Origin: Cyclina sinensis
Taxonomy: Eukaryota > Mollusca > Bivalvia > Venerida > Veneridae
DNA length: 64,000 nucleotides
Assembly (NCBI GenBank): GCA_012932295.1
Contig: JAAONU010000120.1
Location: 1 to 64,000 of the forward strand
Direction: 5' to 3'
Numbering within the stretch: the first letter of the stretch is position 1; each line of letters begins with the position of its first letter. The translations under genes were made by a program, and so were the position numbers. This document shows, piece after piece, positions 45,601-57,073 of this stretch. The notes beneath the pieces are model-generated. The model had not been told where the DNA came from, made no database searches, and worked only from the letters and a program-made list of their open reading frames with translations.

Positions 45601-48600
45601 TATTGCATTATTGGTTCCAGAGTTATGGCCCCTGAAAGTACCAAAATTAACTATTTAGACCTTGTCTGCACAATAGCAGCTTCATTTTTGATTTGAATTT
45701 AATCAGACTTGTACAATACTTGAGTTAATATAAGATCTTGCAGGGTTGCCAGGGGACTTGAAAAGTCAGGGAAATTTGATTTTTTTTCAAGGTCAGGGAA
45801 TTGTCAGGGAATTTTGAAAATTGGTCAGTGAAAAATAAAAATCCGGAAAAGTCAGGGAAAAATAATTTTGAAGGGCTAATATTGTTCTATTTTATGAAAG
45901 ATTGCATTTACACATTTTTTCCATAATGAATCTTTTTCTTTATAATTGTGTACATTGTATTTTAATAAAAGTTCTAGTATTATAAATAACATTACTTAAA
46001 GACTGAAAGTCTCTGCAACCCTTACAACCAAAAATTAAAATAAGTATGTGTTACACTCGAAACCCATGTTCCTCCCTCCAAGATCCATGTCACAGCAACC
46101 CTCTGAACTTAGTAAGTTCTGCTATATAGGCCTTACTGCTGATAGTTTGTGTCTTGCCCATATATTTTTTGCATCTATGGTTGGATTTTAAAATAATTAG
46201 CAGAGTTGGCAATAGAGTGAACATGTGTCATGTACATAATCCCTGTTTGGAATGGTGTTCCAACATTCAGTTCACAGCAACCTAGTTTTTTGTATAACGG
46301 CAGGATTTTTAAAAAAATATTGCGGCACAAACTTCTACATTTTTCAAGATACTGCTTTGAAACTTTAAACATGTTAGGGATCATGTGTATACGTGCCTGA
46401 TATATTTTTTATGAGGCTCAGTCCATTATAGTCCACCTTGTGCTTTAACAATCCTGATGACGCACGACATCTAGTGAAACTCTACCAAAGATGACCCCAT
46501 GGTCATAATTGCCTGCACCCTGTTTGAGTCAATTGGCAATTGTATTTGCATCCACTGACTCTTGCAACCATTGAGCAGTTGTTGGCAGGTGAGCGACCCA
46601 GGGCCCCATGGACCCTATTGTTTAAGAATAGATGTGTTTCCTAGATACAATAAAAGGATAATAAAAAAGACAATTATTACAACCAAATGTACCTCTATTT
46701 GGGTGTATTTTTTTGTTGGTACCAGTTGCTCATTTGTTCCATATGTGATGAAGAATTTGAATATGTTTGGCTTTGGAGATATTTCAATACTAAGAGAGCA
46801 TCTCAGTTTAGAGACACTTCTGGTTCTATATATATATATAGCATCACAAGAATGAGCTACAATGGACACTAATTTTGTTTAAAGTCTCATGAAAGACAGT
46901 GATGACGTAACTGAAGTAGTAAGAGATTGAACTCAAGAATTTCAAGTCTTGAGCATTAAAACTAGACCATTGATCTGTTCCTCTCAAGTTAATATCTAAC
47001 ATCATTCTGTGCATTTTGTGATGATGTAACTTGGTTCACTGTTGCGTTTACCTAAGGTAGTGTTGCCAAAGAGTCATTTACACTAGAAAGTCTCTTTTTT
47101 TTGTGAAAAACAAGGCATTTTAGGCGTGCAAGGCTATGAGTGTCAAGTAAAGAGAAATATGTGTTGCCTGTAATGACAAATCTTGAATAGAAATACATTG
47201 GGTGAAATTCAATCTTCAGCCAACTCTGCTTTGTGGACAAATGTTTGATGTACTCACTTTAGATATAAAGTGGGTTCAGAGTAAAATATATAAACTTAGT
47301 TTTTGTGTTAATTTCAGGTGTGGGGCAAAGAAAGACATGAACAGAGCTATGATTTATGTGATATTGCTTCTACCAATTATTGTAGTCTGTCTTCTAATAG
47401 TCTTACTCTTTTACAAGTCATTGCATAATGGTAAGTCAGCAATCTTACAAGTCAATGTATAATGGTAAGTCAGCAATCCACAATGCTTTTACAAGTCATT
47501 GTATAATGGTAGTCAGCAATCCGCTATGCTTTAACAAGTCATTGTATAATGGTAAGTCAGCAATCTGCTATGCTTTTACAAGTCATTGTATAATGGTAAG
47601 TCAGCAATCTGCTATGCTTTTACAAGTCATTGTATAATGGTAGGTCAGCAATCCGCTATGCTTTTACAAGTCATTGTATAATGGTAAGTCAGCAATCCGC
47701 TATGCTTTTACAAGTCATTGTATAATGGTAAGTCAGCAATCCGCTATGCTTTTACAAGTCATTGTATAATGGTAAGTCAGCAATCCGCTATGCTTTTACA
47801 AGTCATTGTATAATGGTAAGTCAGCAATCTGCTATGCTTTTACAAGTCATTGTATAATGGTAAGTCAGCAATCTGCTATGCTTTTACAAGTCATTGTATA
47901 ATGGTAGGTCAGCAATCCGCTATGCTTTTACAAGTCATTGTATAATGGTAGGTCAGCAATCCGCTATGCTTTTACAAGTCATTGTATAATGGTAAGTCAG
48001 CAATCCGCTATGCTTTTACAAGTCATTGTATAATGGTAGGTCAGCAATCCGCTATGCTTTTACAAGTCATTGTATAATGGTAGGTCAGCAATCCGCTATG
48101 CTTTTACAAGTCATTGTATAATGGTAAGTCAGCAATCCGCTATGCTTTTACAAGTCATTGTATAATGGTAAGTCAGCAATCCGCTATGCTTTTACAAGTC
48201 ATTGTATAATGGTAAGTCAGCAATCCGCTATGCTTTTACAAGTCATTGTATAATGGTAAGTCAGCAATCTGCTATGCTTTTACAAGTCATTGCATAATGG
48301 TTAGTAGGCAATCTGCTATGCTTTTACAAGTCATTGTATAATGGTAAGTCAGCAATCCACTATGCTTTTACAAGTCATTGCATAATGGTAGGTCAGCATT
48401 CCGCTATGCTTTTACAAGTCATTGTATAATGGTACTAGTAAGTCAGCCATCCGCTATGCTTTTGTCATGTATTTTAACAATAATAGGTCTGGCCAAGGAT
48501 GAAACCATCTGATTACCTAGTGGTTTTGATATGTATCTCACTTCCTTGGTCATGATACAATATGTACTGTGATATAATTCTTTTTCTGATGAAAACATCT

Positions 48601-50774
48601 GGAGATATTCTTAAAGAGTTAGTTTGCAGAATAACATTCAGGTATAAATACCAACGTACCGAAAAGCTCTAAATTTGAACTTGGAGTTTCTTTATTATTT
48701 GAATACTTGAAATAATTTATTGTATAAATCAACATATTTCTTTTGTTATTTATTGTGATGTAGAATCTACTGCCAGTTAGTAATGTTTCATTATATTTTT
48801 CCCTTGATCTTTTTGTTTTGTGAGTGTTCAGTTTTGTGTCGCCTGACTATAGTATATTTCAGTTGGATCCCTGTCTATAGTCACGGGACACATAGTAGTT
48901 ACTTGCGGTGTCATTGTTGACGTCCCATTTTGCTTGTCCGGGGCATAACTCAAAAGGTATTGAAGATATCAACTTGAAAGTTCATAGATGGATAGATCTC
49001 ATTGTGGGGAGGGGAAGTGCCCAAGAACCATAACTCTCTTTTGCATAATTTTTGACTTATTGCCCTTTGTAATTTTTCATACTTCTTGTATGGGGCCTAT
49101 AAATTCCCCATTCCATAGAAAAAAGTTAAATAACTGGTATGCTATTGTCAGGTGACACGTCCGACTCATGGAGTTCTAGTTTGTAATTTGATCTTAATAA
49201 CTACGTTAATGGAATAATTATTTGTTTACAGTTAAAAGGTCTTTAATAAGACACTTTGGGAGATTTTCTACGTTGGAACGGCAGACACTGGACAATGTGT
49301 GGATTAAATTTGTAATCATTACTGCGGCTTTTACAGTTTGGTAGGTTTATGATTTTTATGTACTAATTTTATGTTTGTTGGCCTATTTAAGCTTAAGAAA
49401 TAAAAATGTGAGAAAACATTAACAATGTCAACTTTTTTCAATACAACAAGCACACTATTTGGAAGGGAGATAACCCAATAAACTAAGAAAAAAAAATCAA
49501 ATAATGAATTAATAACTTTAAAATCAGAAGAACTAAGCACAGACTTTTCCTAGTAAAGACATTAAGTTGTTTATTTGTATTAAATTTTGTACATTTAGGT
49601 TCAGAGGAGGCCTACAAATTTGACAGCATACATTTTTGTCTTGTGAAAAATAAAACCTATTGGGCTTTGTTGAGCATATGTTTTCACAGTGTCACTCATA
49701 AAATGGACAGACAGAACTACATCCTTACCCCTTCATTCCTTCCATATTAACCTAGGAAAGGGCAGGAGAGAAATGAAAATAAATGGTCTGTAGTCACCTA
49801 GTGGGTATCCAATCATGAACATTGTAACAGCTCTTGGTTGTAAAGAATGTTCTCAGTATGTTCTTGAATATTTCAGCTGGATCCCTAACATAATCAATGG
49901 TATATTTGTGAATGTACTGGATGACAAGTCAAGTGAGCTGGTACTTGTCTTAATTGTTCTAGAGGTAAGTCGATACTTTCTTTCCATATTTCGACAAGTA
50001 TTAAAACTCTTTGCCAGGGACTGCTGCATATTGATGAGAATTTGTTGTTACAATGACTTTGTCTAATAGTGTGATGGAAGAAGTGCATGTGATTATAAAG
50101 ACTGCCAGCTCTACTGGTGTTACAGTTTTACATCAGTTCCATCATTACATAAACACTGTGTGCCTTCAGTGCTTTAATTTGTCTATAGAGCACTGATTTG
50201 AATTTGTGATCTTATCATAAAAACACTAAATGCTTGACAACCTCTTTTCTGTATAAATAAGGTTAGCTGCTACTTTTTTTTTAAAAATCTGCATAATCTC
50301 TCATAGAATAAAGGTCTTGTTCCTGGCCTAGAATGAATATCACCCTGACCCTGCCTGGGGGTAAGTTGGCAGGGTCAGGATAAGGGGTCAAGTTCTGGTG
50401 TCTTGAAAGAATGACCAGTAAATCTCACCACCCATATGACTGATACTGTTTGTGTTAGAAAAAAATGATAGTGTGGAACTGATCAAAGATTTGTTGTAAG
50501 ATTTTTTTCTTCTAAATTTTATAGTTATTGTACACATTTGTTGTTTCTGTTGTTTTTGCAGTCTGTTTTAAACCCTTTCCAAGTACTTATTGACAGTATG
50601 GTGATGTTTGGATGGCCACCATCAGGATGTTGTTGTATTGTGTTCAGATCCCATCTCCATGACAACAGTAACTATGCCAACATCAATAACCTTCACTCAA
50701 GAAGGTCAAGGTCGTCACAGCCAAGTGAGAGTGATCCATTACTGAGTTTCAGTAGAAACAAGCCTGAAATGTGA
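42683..50774 (+). CDS. GPR143: GPR143 (ocular albinism 1) homologue, 8 coding exons, 361 aa
   Basis: Exons: 42683-42962, 43320-43420, 44258-44346, 44977-45069, 47318-47430, 49232-49340, 49877-49964, 50562-50774. Every intron is GT/AG and the phases agree, giving 1086 nt with a single stop. The start MASASFIPACCLGN resembles the vertebrate MAS...CC start. Human OA1 is a pigment-cell receptor of melanosomes/endolysosomes, 404 aa. Seven hydrophobic segments lie at about 34-57, 79-103, 121-147, 160-182, 196-220, 248-272 and 283-308. Family landmarks: LIVRSCVWL, FC.LSTMWVQ (TM3 Cys123), YSPSLDKCGAKK (loop Cys189, likely disulfide partner), CWIPNIIN in TM6, LNPFQ in TM7. One N-terminal sequon (N14). 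The tail ends with ESDPLLSF, an ExxxLL-type endolysosomal sorting signal. Intron 4 carries a large repeat and intron 5 begins with a minisatellite derived from the exon 5 end. Ligand and tissue are not deducible here. Confidence 0.9.
44431..44492 (+). repeat. tRNA-like fragment in GPR143 intron 3
   Basis: CATTGTGGTTAGCACATCTG (box A-like), GATTCAGGAG, and GTGGTTTAATCCCCAG (degenerate box B). Probably a SINE head. Confidence 0.4.
45141..46620 (+). repeat. AGCTCACCTG element in GPR143 intron 4
   Basis: Left end TTATTAGCTCACCTGTCAC forms a hairpin with GTGACAGGGTGAGCT, followed by a CGTCCGTCGTCCGTTCGTCG tract. ~140-bp diverged tandem units follow (CTCTAGCGGTCTTAATTTTG, CGATCTTCTTTAAACTTGG, AATGATATCTAGGTCA). 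A different repeat is nested at 45741-45870 (GGTTGCCAGGGGACTTGAAA, AGTCAGGGAA). The right end at about 46588-46620 is GGCAGGTGAGCGACCCAGGG then CCCCATGGACCC. Open frames at 45081-45658 translate the repeat. Confidence 0.65.
46921..46975 (-). repeat. tRNA-like fragment in GPR143 intron 4
   Basis: Minus strand: ATCAATGGTCTAGTTTTAAT (box A-like), GCTCAAGACTTGAAATTCTT, GAGTTCAATCTCT (box B-like). Decayed; no acceptor pairing. Confidence 0.35.
47406..48460 (+). repeat. 44-bp minisatellite made of duplicated exon 5/donor junctions
   Basis: About 24 copies of CTTTTACAAGTCATTGTATA + ATGGTAAGTCAGCAATC + CGCTATG (44 bp). The first copy is the genuine end of GPR143 exon 5 (CTTTTACAAGTCATTGCATA, ATG) plus the GTAAGTCAG donor; all others lie in intron 5. 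Most copies keep a strong donor (ATG|GTAAGTCAG or ATG|GTAGGTCAG). Variation is mainly C/T in AATC(C/T)GC and A/G in GTA(A/G)GTC, indicating recent homogenisation. The unit is 44 bp, so using the next donor would add 44 nt and shift the frame. Confidence 0.95.
48461..49231. other. Rest of GPR143 intron 5
   Basis: AT-rich. Around 48900-49090 there is a diverged fragment (GTCACGGGACACATAGTAGT, TTGCTTGTCCGGGGC, AAGAACCATAACTCTC) resembling the long tandem repeats of the AGCTCACCTG type. No gene. Confidence 0.5.
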
Positions 50775-51140
50775 TTTTTTTATGTGCTAGTTACCAGTCT
50801 CTTTAATTCACCGGCTATTCTGCCATTACAGTAATAACAGATCTTTTAAGATTTAATGAATGACCTTTTTGTTGATTTCAGGGGATGTTTGTATTACAAT
50901 GCTTTTGAATTTTGTCATAATTCTCATCATGTGATATTGTGTTATAAATTATGGTTAATAATATTTGTAGTTTTTATCAATTTTAAGCAGTTACATGTCA
51001 AATTTGTGAACAAAGACTGTTGACCTAACAAAAGTAGTGTTTTCTGTGTTAACAAATGTTCACATATTGTTGTTTTTCAGAATGTTTTCCTATGTACTTG
51101 TATATTTCACTGTCTTTGCTTCAAGAAGATCTGAATTCTT
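50775..51140 (+). other. Start of GPR143 3' UTR / downstream sequence
   Basis: AT-rich, non-repetitive, no frame, directly follows the stop. The 3' end of the mRNA was not fixed; see the AATAAA at 56019. Confidence 0.4.
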
Positions 51141-52015
51141 TTTTAGCTCACCTGAGAACGAAGTGCTCAGGGGTGAGCTTTTGGGATCATTGATTGTCCT
51201 TTTGCATAGAGCATCAGCTAGAGGTCAAAATTGGCCCCAACTTGGGGGTCCTATTTGTGCAAAATATTTAATCTTTAAATATCTTCTTGTGAGAACGTAA
51301 ATTTTAGACTTAAGAATTTTTTCATGGAGCATCATCTGGAGGTCCTCTTTTAAGATTGTTCAAATAATGCCTCTTGGGTCATTAATAACCTTGCCCTGGG
51401 GGTCACTTGATTTTACATAGGCTTAAATAGGGAAGATTTTAAAAAAGTTTCTTGTCTGAAACCACAAGACCTAGAGCTTAAATATTTTGTGTTGAGCACA
51501 AGCTAGAGGTCCTCTACCAGGTTTTTTCAAAATATGCCACTAGGTTAAAACTGAGCCTACCCAGGGGGTCATTTTATTTTACATAAGCTTATATAGAGAA
51601 AACCTAATAAAATCGTCTGGTCTAAACAACAAGATCTAGAACTTAAATATTTTGCATGGAACATCAGTGAGAGGTCCTCTACCAAGATTCAAATAAAGCC
51701 CATACGGTCATTATTGGCCCAGCCCTGGGGTTACTTGATTTTACACAGGCTTATAAGTAGAAGACTTTAAAAATCTTCTTGTCTGAAACCACAAGGCCTA
51801 GAACTTAGATATTTTGAATAGAGCATCAGCTAGAGGTCCGCTACCAAGTTTATTCAAATAATGCCCCTTGGGTGAAAATTGGCTTTACCCTGGTGGTCAC
51901 TTAAATTCATATAGATTATAGGGAGAACCTTAAAAAAGCTTCTGATGTTTCTCAACAGCAGACACAAAGGCAAAGTATTCAGGTGAGCGATCTAGGGCCA
52001 TCATGGCCCTATTGT
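51141..52015 (+). repeat. AGCTCACCTG element, complete-looking copy
   Basis: Left: TTTTAGCTCACCTGAGAACG and GTGCTCAGGGGTGAGCTTTT (hairpin). Middle: ~190-bp diverged repeats (CATCAGCTAGAGGTC, TTGATTTTACATAGGCTTA, CTTGTCTGAAACCACAAG). Right: TTCAGGTGAGCGATCTAGGG followed by CCATCATGGCCCTATTG (palindrome). No ORF. Confidence 0.75.
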
Positions 52016-53130
52016 ACTAATTGTTGTGTTGTTTTTAATTGTGATATTTGATTGTTATTTCTTGTCTGGACAATTTCTCCAAGACCTTTGAAGATTCAGA
52101 CTTGAAACATCATGCATTAATAGATTCCACAAAGCAGAAATGCAGTGCACAAGAACCATAACTTTTCTGAAACAGTTTTTTAGAGCTACATGTATTGCCA
52201 ATTTTGACTTTTCATAGTTTTTTTTTGTCCAGTCAGTTTCACAAAGACCCTTGAAGATACAAAGTTGGAACTTCACTTGTTGATTTAACTTATAAAAGAG
52301 GGATGCACTTCATAGGGATCAGAACTCTTCATTAAGTGTTTCTAGAATTAATGCCCTTGTTATTTTACCTATAATAAGTTATGTGTACCTGGAATGTTGC
52401 TTTAGAACCAGACATGGTGCACAGTTGTTAGCATCAATGGTTTCAGAAGATAACCCTGTTTTCTCTTGTAGTAAACTGCTTTACAGTTTCACAGAGATGT
52501 TCATGACATTTTTTGAAAGATCTGTTTTTCTTTCTAAGTGCTGTCTTTCATCTAGAAAGTTCTCTTGTCCTTGTATTTCTTACAGTTCCTGTGTTTTTAT
52601 TACACATTATATGTTTTGTCATCTATGCCATTGCATTATAGTGTTTATAACATTACATGAGTTATACTTTATGTCTTAAATGTAAAAAAGCTGCTTATTA
52701 TGTCTTTCATTGTTAAAGCAAATGGAAGCAGTATTCTTTATATAGAGCATGACAGTTCACACCGTAGTAATTGTTCCATTGGGGATTGTTTGTACCTGAT
52801 TATATCACTTTATACTGTAGTATCATCACACTCAGAACAAAAACAAGTGTGCAGCTAGTGAGCTACTGTTTATAATTTGGACTTTCCAAGTCGCATTGTC
52901 AGTAGAATTAGAATTATGGTTTAAAGAAACAATAAAGATAAATATACTAGGGATAATTATGCACATGTCAGGGTTATAAATTACATGTATTTTGTCCCTG
53001 TGCTCATGCTGTTTATAAATATAACCCAAGTGCTATATGATAGTTATGAATATCATCCCCTTTGTGCTATGTAATATTTATGAATGTCACCCCCATACTG
53101 TGTGATATTTATTAAATTTACCCTCAGTGC
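52016..53130. other. No gene; diverged repeats and a ~35-bp tandem run at 53000-53130
   Basis: 52070-52320 contains two related blocks (GGACAATTTCTCCAAGACC, TTTGAAGATTCAGACTTGAA; CAGTTTCACAAAGACC, TTGAAGATACAAAGTTGGAA). 53020-53130 repeats GCTATATGATAGTTATGAAT, ATCATCCCC-like units about three times. A 98-codon frame (52383-52679) has no recognisable product. Confidence 0.45.
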
Positions 53131-53969
53131 TTTTTAGCTCACTTGAGCTTTTTGTGTTCAAGATGAGCTTTTGTGATCGCCCTGTGTCCATTGTGCACCA
53201 TCAACCTTTTACTTTAAACAACATCTCCTCCTAAACTACTAGGTGAAAGATGATAAAGCTTTGCAGGAATGTCCCTTACATGAAGCTTTACCAAAGTTGT
53301 TCAATGAATTCTATTCCATGAAGAACTCTGGCTGCTATGGCAACAAGAATGAAAAACTTTGAAAATCTTCTTGTCTAAATCTGCTAGGCCCAGAGGTCTG
53401 AAATTTGGTGTGTAGCATTTTCTAGTGGACCTCTACCAAGTTTGTTCAAATAATGTCCCTGGGATCACTATTGGCCCCACTCGAGGGGTCACAAGTTTTA
53501 AATAGCAATATAGAAGAAAATCTTTAAAAATCTTCTCTGAAACCACAAGAACTTTAAAATTTGGCATGAGGTATTGTCTAGTTAACCTTCACCAAGCTTT
53601 TTCAAATTATTAGATAAGGGTAAAGGTCACCAAGGTTAGAATAGATTTATCTACTTTGCCTCATAGAGCCTTCATTTATAGACCAATATCTTTGGTATCT
53701 GGTGTGTAGGTTCCTTGCATGGACCTCTACCCATAGGTGGGGTTTGAGATCACTGAGTCAGGGTCATTGTCACCATAGCTAATAATATATATTTCTACTT
53801 CCTGTCATAGAGCCTTTATTTATTGACTGATATTTTAGATATTTGGTTTGTAGACACCTACAAGTTTTCAATTATGAAATGAAATACTGCTACTTATGTT
53901 TGCTTAACAGCAAACCCATAGCGAAAGTACTCAGGTGAGCAATCCAGGGCTATCGTGGTCCTCTTGTTG
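53131..53969 (+). repeat. AGCTCACCTG element, decayed copy
   Basis: Left TTTTTAGCTCACTTGAGC...GATGAGCTTTTGTGATCGCC; middle AGTGGACCTCTACCAAGTTT, GAAACCACAAGAAC; right ACTCAGGTGAGCAATCCAGG, GCTATCGTGGTCCTCTTGTT. Same ends and orientation as 51141-52015. Confidence 0.7.
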
Positions 53970-56279
53970 ATATTTATGAAAGTAATGAAATAAGTTGGTG
54001 AGGTTTACCAAAAGTTATAGCAAGATTCAGTCTTTATGTACAGATGTATTTATATATAGGCCCTGCCTTGAGATTATCAACAGTGGTCAAATTTCAAACT
54101 TTTAGGTTTTTTCACTTTCAGATATCAAGGACTGTTTTGAAATTACTTTTGTATATTTTTCCTCTCACTATGACTACCAGAAGGTACACTAATAGTGGGA
54201 TAAACAATGCCAATTATCATTTTCACATCACGGACATCATACCACACATCAAGCAATATAACATTTCATGCGGTACACTTGTTTGATTGTTGTTTGATCC
54301 ATATCTATGTGTTTGTAACTTTCAAAGACTTATCCATGTTTTTTTCAAAGACATCAGTGTATGATTATTCAGAGAATGGCAAAAACATAATGTGATTTTA
54401 GAAATCTTTAATTAGGTTTTGTTGAAGTCAGACTTTCACATCGTTTTCTTAATGATACCAGATTGACTAGATTGTTGAGATTTTCATGTCACGTCACAAT
54501 GTATGAATATATTTGTTTCAAAAGTTCTGTTTTGTGTGTGTTCAAAAAAAAAAATACGGGAAATTGAGGCATATAGGTATTGTGGTACAATTTAAGGATC
54601 ATGGTCAACTTATGTTCAATATGTTTTCAATATCTGGCCAGTTTAAAAATTGTTATTTTAGGGGATGATATAAATGATCTTGCATTTACCTTATTTTTTA
54701 AAAGATAACTGTAAATACTTACAATTGCAGAGTTTTAAGATACTATACATTGTATACATGTACCCGGTATACTTATTACAATTTTACAGTTTTAAGATAA
54801 TTTCATTCTGATGTTTTCAAAGTTTTTATATGAGCACACATTTTAAAATAACTGTTTCTCTACCTTCAGTTACAGCATAGCGGTTTTTAGAAGATTTAAT
54901 CTGCTAATCTTCGTAGGTTATGTTACCTTAATGATGTGGTTGTTTTAACTTTTCCATTCTGCTAAATTTCTTAGAATTTCCTTTTTTTACCAAGTGTTGA
55001 ATTTAAGCATGAAATCAGTTAAAGTACATGTACTTTCCAGATAATTATAAGATCATTTGGTAATTTTTAGTCTTGCTTTAAGATATGTTGACGTTATTTA
55101 TTTATATTTATTATTTGTTTATGTTCATGAATTGCATTGCATGAGTTTTTGTAAGACAGTTTTACATTAGAGTAAAACGGTTGTATGTGCCATTCAGTAA
55201 AATAGCAGGTAGAAACTTATTGCTTGATGTATCAATGATGTCGTCTGTTCAGAACAAGATTTTCCTACAAACTATGTTTATTGTTTACTAGTAGTGTCCT
55301 TTTTTTTTGTAAAACGAAGGATCAAATGCAAAAGTAGATTTTTTTTTTGTTGCATTGTTTTGATCATAATGCTTTTTTACAAGTATACATCATGTACATG
55401 AAATCATGTCTTTTGAAAAAAAAAATGAAAAAATTGTCATATGAACGAAGCATGGCATAAAACTTAACACACAGTTTATATACAAAAGTTATATACAATA
55501 TATATAAGTTTATATACAAAAAGTTTATATACATGTAAAACTTGCAACAATTGTGTAATTGTAAAGGTTCTGTGTCATTTTGAGTTAGTATCTATTTACT
55601 GGAGACGATTAAGTACTGGTTAAAAGGCTTTGGTTTAAGAGGGATAATTTGGTTTTATTTAAAGTGTTGTATTAACCACTGTTGTGGAATTTGTCATTAA
55701 AAAAACATATTTGACAGGGTAGATAACAGAGATTTTTTTAGGTAAATACGGCTGTAAGTGGTGTAGAGTGGGCCGATTTTAATATATCTTGCCTATTCTT
55801 CAATTAAAATTATAGTTAAAGAATGTAAAATTCTCTATGTATGCTGTGCACGGTTACTTTATATAATGTGTTAAGTACTTATTTATTTTATTTTTAATTT
55901 ATTTTGTTATAACACTTTTTTGTATAAACTGTACTTTTTAATGTATATAATCTGTTATGTATCAAAAAGTGGTTTGTATTTTTAAGGCCTTTTTATATGT
56001 ATTTGGTGTAAAAAATGGAATAAAGAAATAACTTAATTAGTTTTTGTTCTTTCCACACAATACCCTAGGCTGTAGATGTGCTGAGAAGTTCACATGACTA
56101 CATACCCTTGGATGTTTGAAGGAATGTTTTTGTGCTTGCCTGTTAAGGGTGTGGTTTAGGTGTGTCCTGTGGATTTTTATTGAGGCTGACTCTGAATTTT
56201 ACCATTCAATGTTTTCGTGGTAGATAAATAGAAAAACTAGCATCTTAACTGTCTGTACTTTCAAAACAGTTAAGCAAAA
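53970..56279. other. AT-rich region, no gene assigned
   Basis: No recognised ORF or repeat except poly-A/T runs and a TATATACAAAAGTTTATATAC-type patch near 55480-55535. 55850-56040 looks like a transcript 3' end. Confidence 0.45.
56019..56024 (+). terminator. Candidate polyadenylation signal AATAAA
   Basis: AATGGAATAAAGAAATAAC after 150 bp of very AT-rich text. If it serves GPR143 the 3' UTR would be about 5.2 kb and would include two repeat elements, so the link is only a possibility. Confidence 0.25.
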
Positions 56280-56640
56280 TGTCATGATAGGTAGATCACT
56301 CGTACGTTTTTTAGGTGAAAGCATTACAAGTCAAGGTCACAGTGATCGATTTTCTGATGAAAATAACTGAATCATCGATTTGAAATCAATAAAGGAGATT
56401 AGTAATGATCATGACTCCACATGACTGATTTTGGTTCAAGGTGTCAAATGTGAAGGTCACAGTGACCATTACTTTTCACACGATTTCCAGTCAGTTACTC
56501 AGAGACAATAGGGTCCAGGATTTTCAAACTGCAGGAGGGTCGACCATGATGAGTGAATGATCTCTATTGTCTTGCGGGTTACCATGTGAAAGGTCATGGT
56601 CGCAGTGAGAATATTGTTCTCTTGTTTAGGTTTGAAACAG
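56280..56640. repeat. Short array with AGGTCACAGTGACC-type palindromes
   Basis: About three diverged units: TCAAGGTCACAGTGATCG (near 56332), GAAGGTCACAGTGACCATT (56453-56471) and AGGTCATGGTCGCAGTGAG (near 56590). Related to the arrays at 6252-7345 and 19583-20690. Confidence 0.65.
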
Positions 56641-56812
56641 AAAAGTGACACTTTGAATATTTCTTTAGTTTTCAACTTAACTTTTGGCCCACTGCATTGC
56701 AGGCAGACCAAGGAGAATCATTTTTGACAACTAAATACGCATTCTAAAGATGAAGAAGTATTACGGTCCACAGTAGTATCGAACATCGAAGTCTGTACAA
56801 GGGCCAAAATTT

Positions 56813-57035
56813 GGTTTAGTTTAGTTTAGACTCATTTATTTTACATCGAATGCGATACAAGTTCTTACTACTTAGATTCAACATGCTCGATGTCTGCTTC
56901 CTGGGTTCCATACCAGTATTCGCACAGCGTAGAGGAATATGAAGTTCGTGAGAGAATCTCGCCTCTGACAGGATTCGAACCCGCGACCTCCGGATCCGGA
57001 GCCCTGCGCTCTACCCCTGGACCATGGTGCCTCTT
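56813..57035 (-). repeat. tRNA-Arg(CCG)-derived SINE
   Basis: Minus strand head: GGCACCATGGTCCAGGGGTA, GAGCGCAGGGCTCCGGATCC, GGAGGTCGCGGGTTCGAATC. It aligns with animal tRNA-Arg, including anticodon loop CTCCGGA (CCG) and a perfect box B, but the acceptor stem does not pair. The body continues to an AAACTAAACTAAACC tail at the left. A direct repeat of about 37-39 bp (56779-56815 and 57034-57073) brackets it. Confidence 0.75.
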
Positions 57036-57073
57036 CGAACACATCTGAGTCTATACAAGGGCCAAAATTTGGT

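Noticed and set aside
47202..47637. Plus-strand ORFs running across GPR143 exon 5 and the 44-bp array
   Set aside because: They read through the splice donor into intron 5; the true exon ends at 47430, as shown by phase and family alignment.
47406..48460. CRISPR-like regularity of the 44-bp (and 36-bp) repeats
   Set aside because: The units are contiguous with no unique spacers and the genome is eukaryotic; these are minisatellites.
56975..57035. Functional tRNA-Arg gene
   Set aside because: Box A, box B and anticodon loop are good, but the acceptor stem does not pair and the element continues into a SINE body with an AAACTAAAC-type tail.
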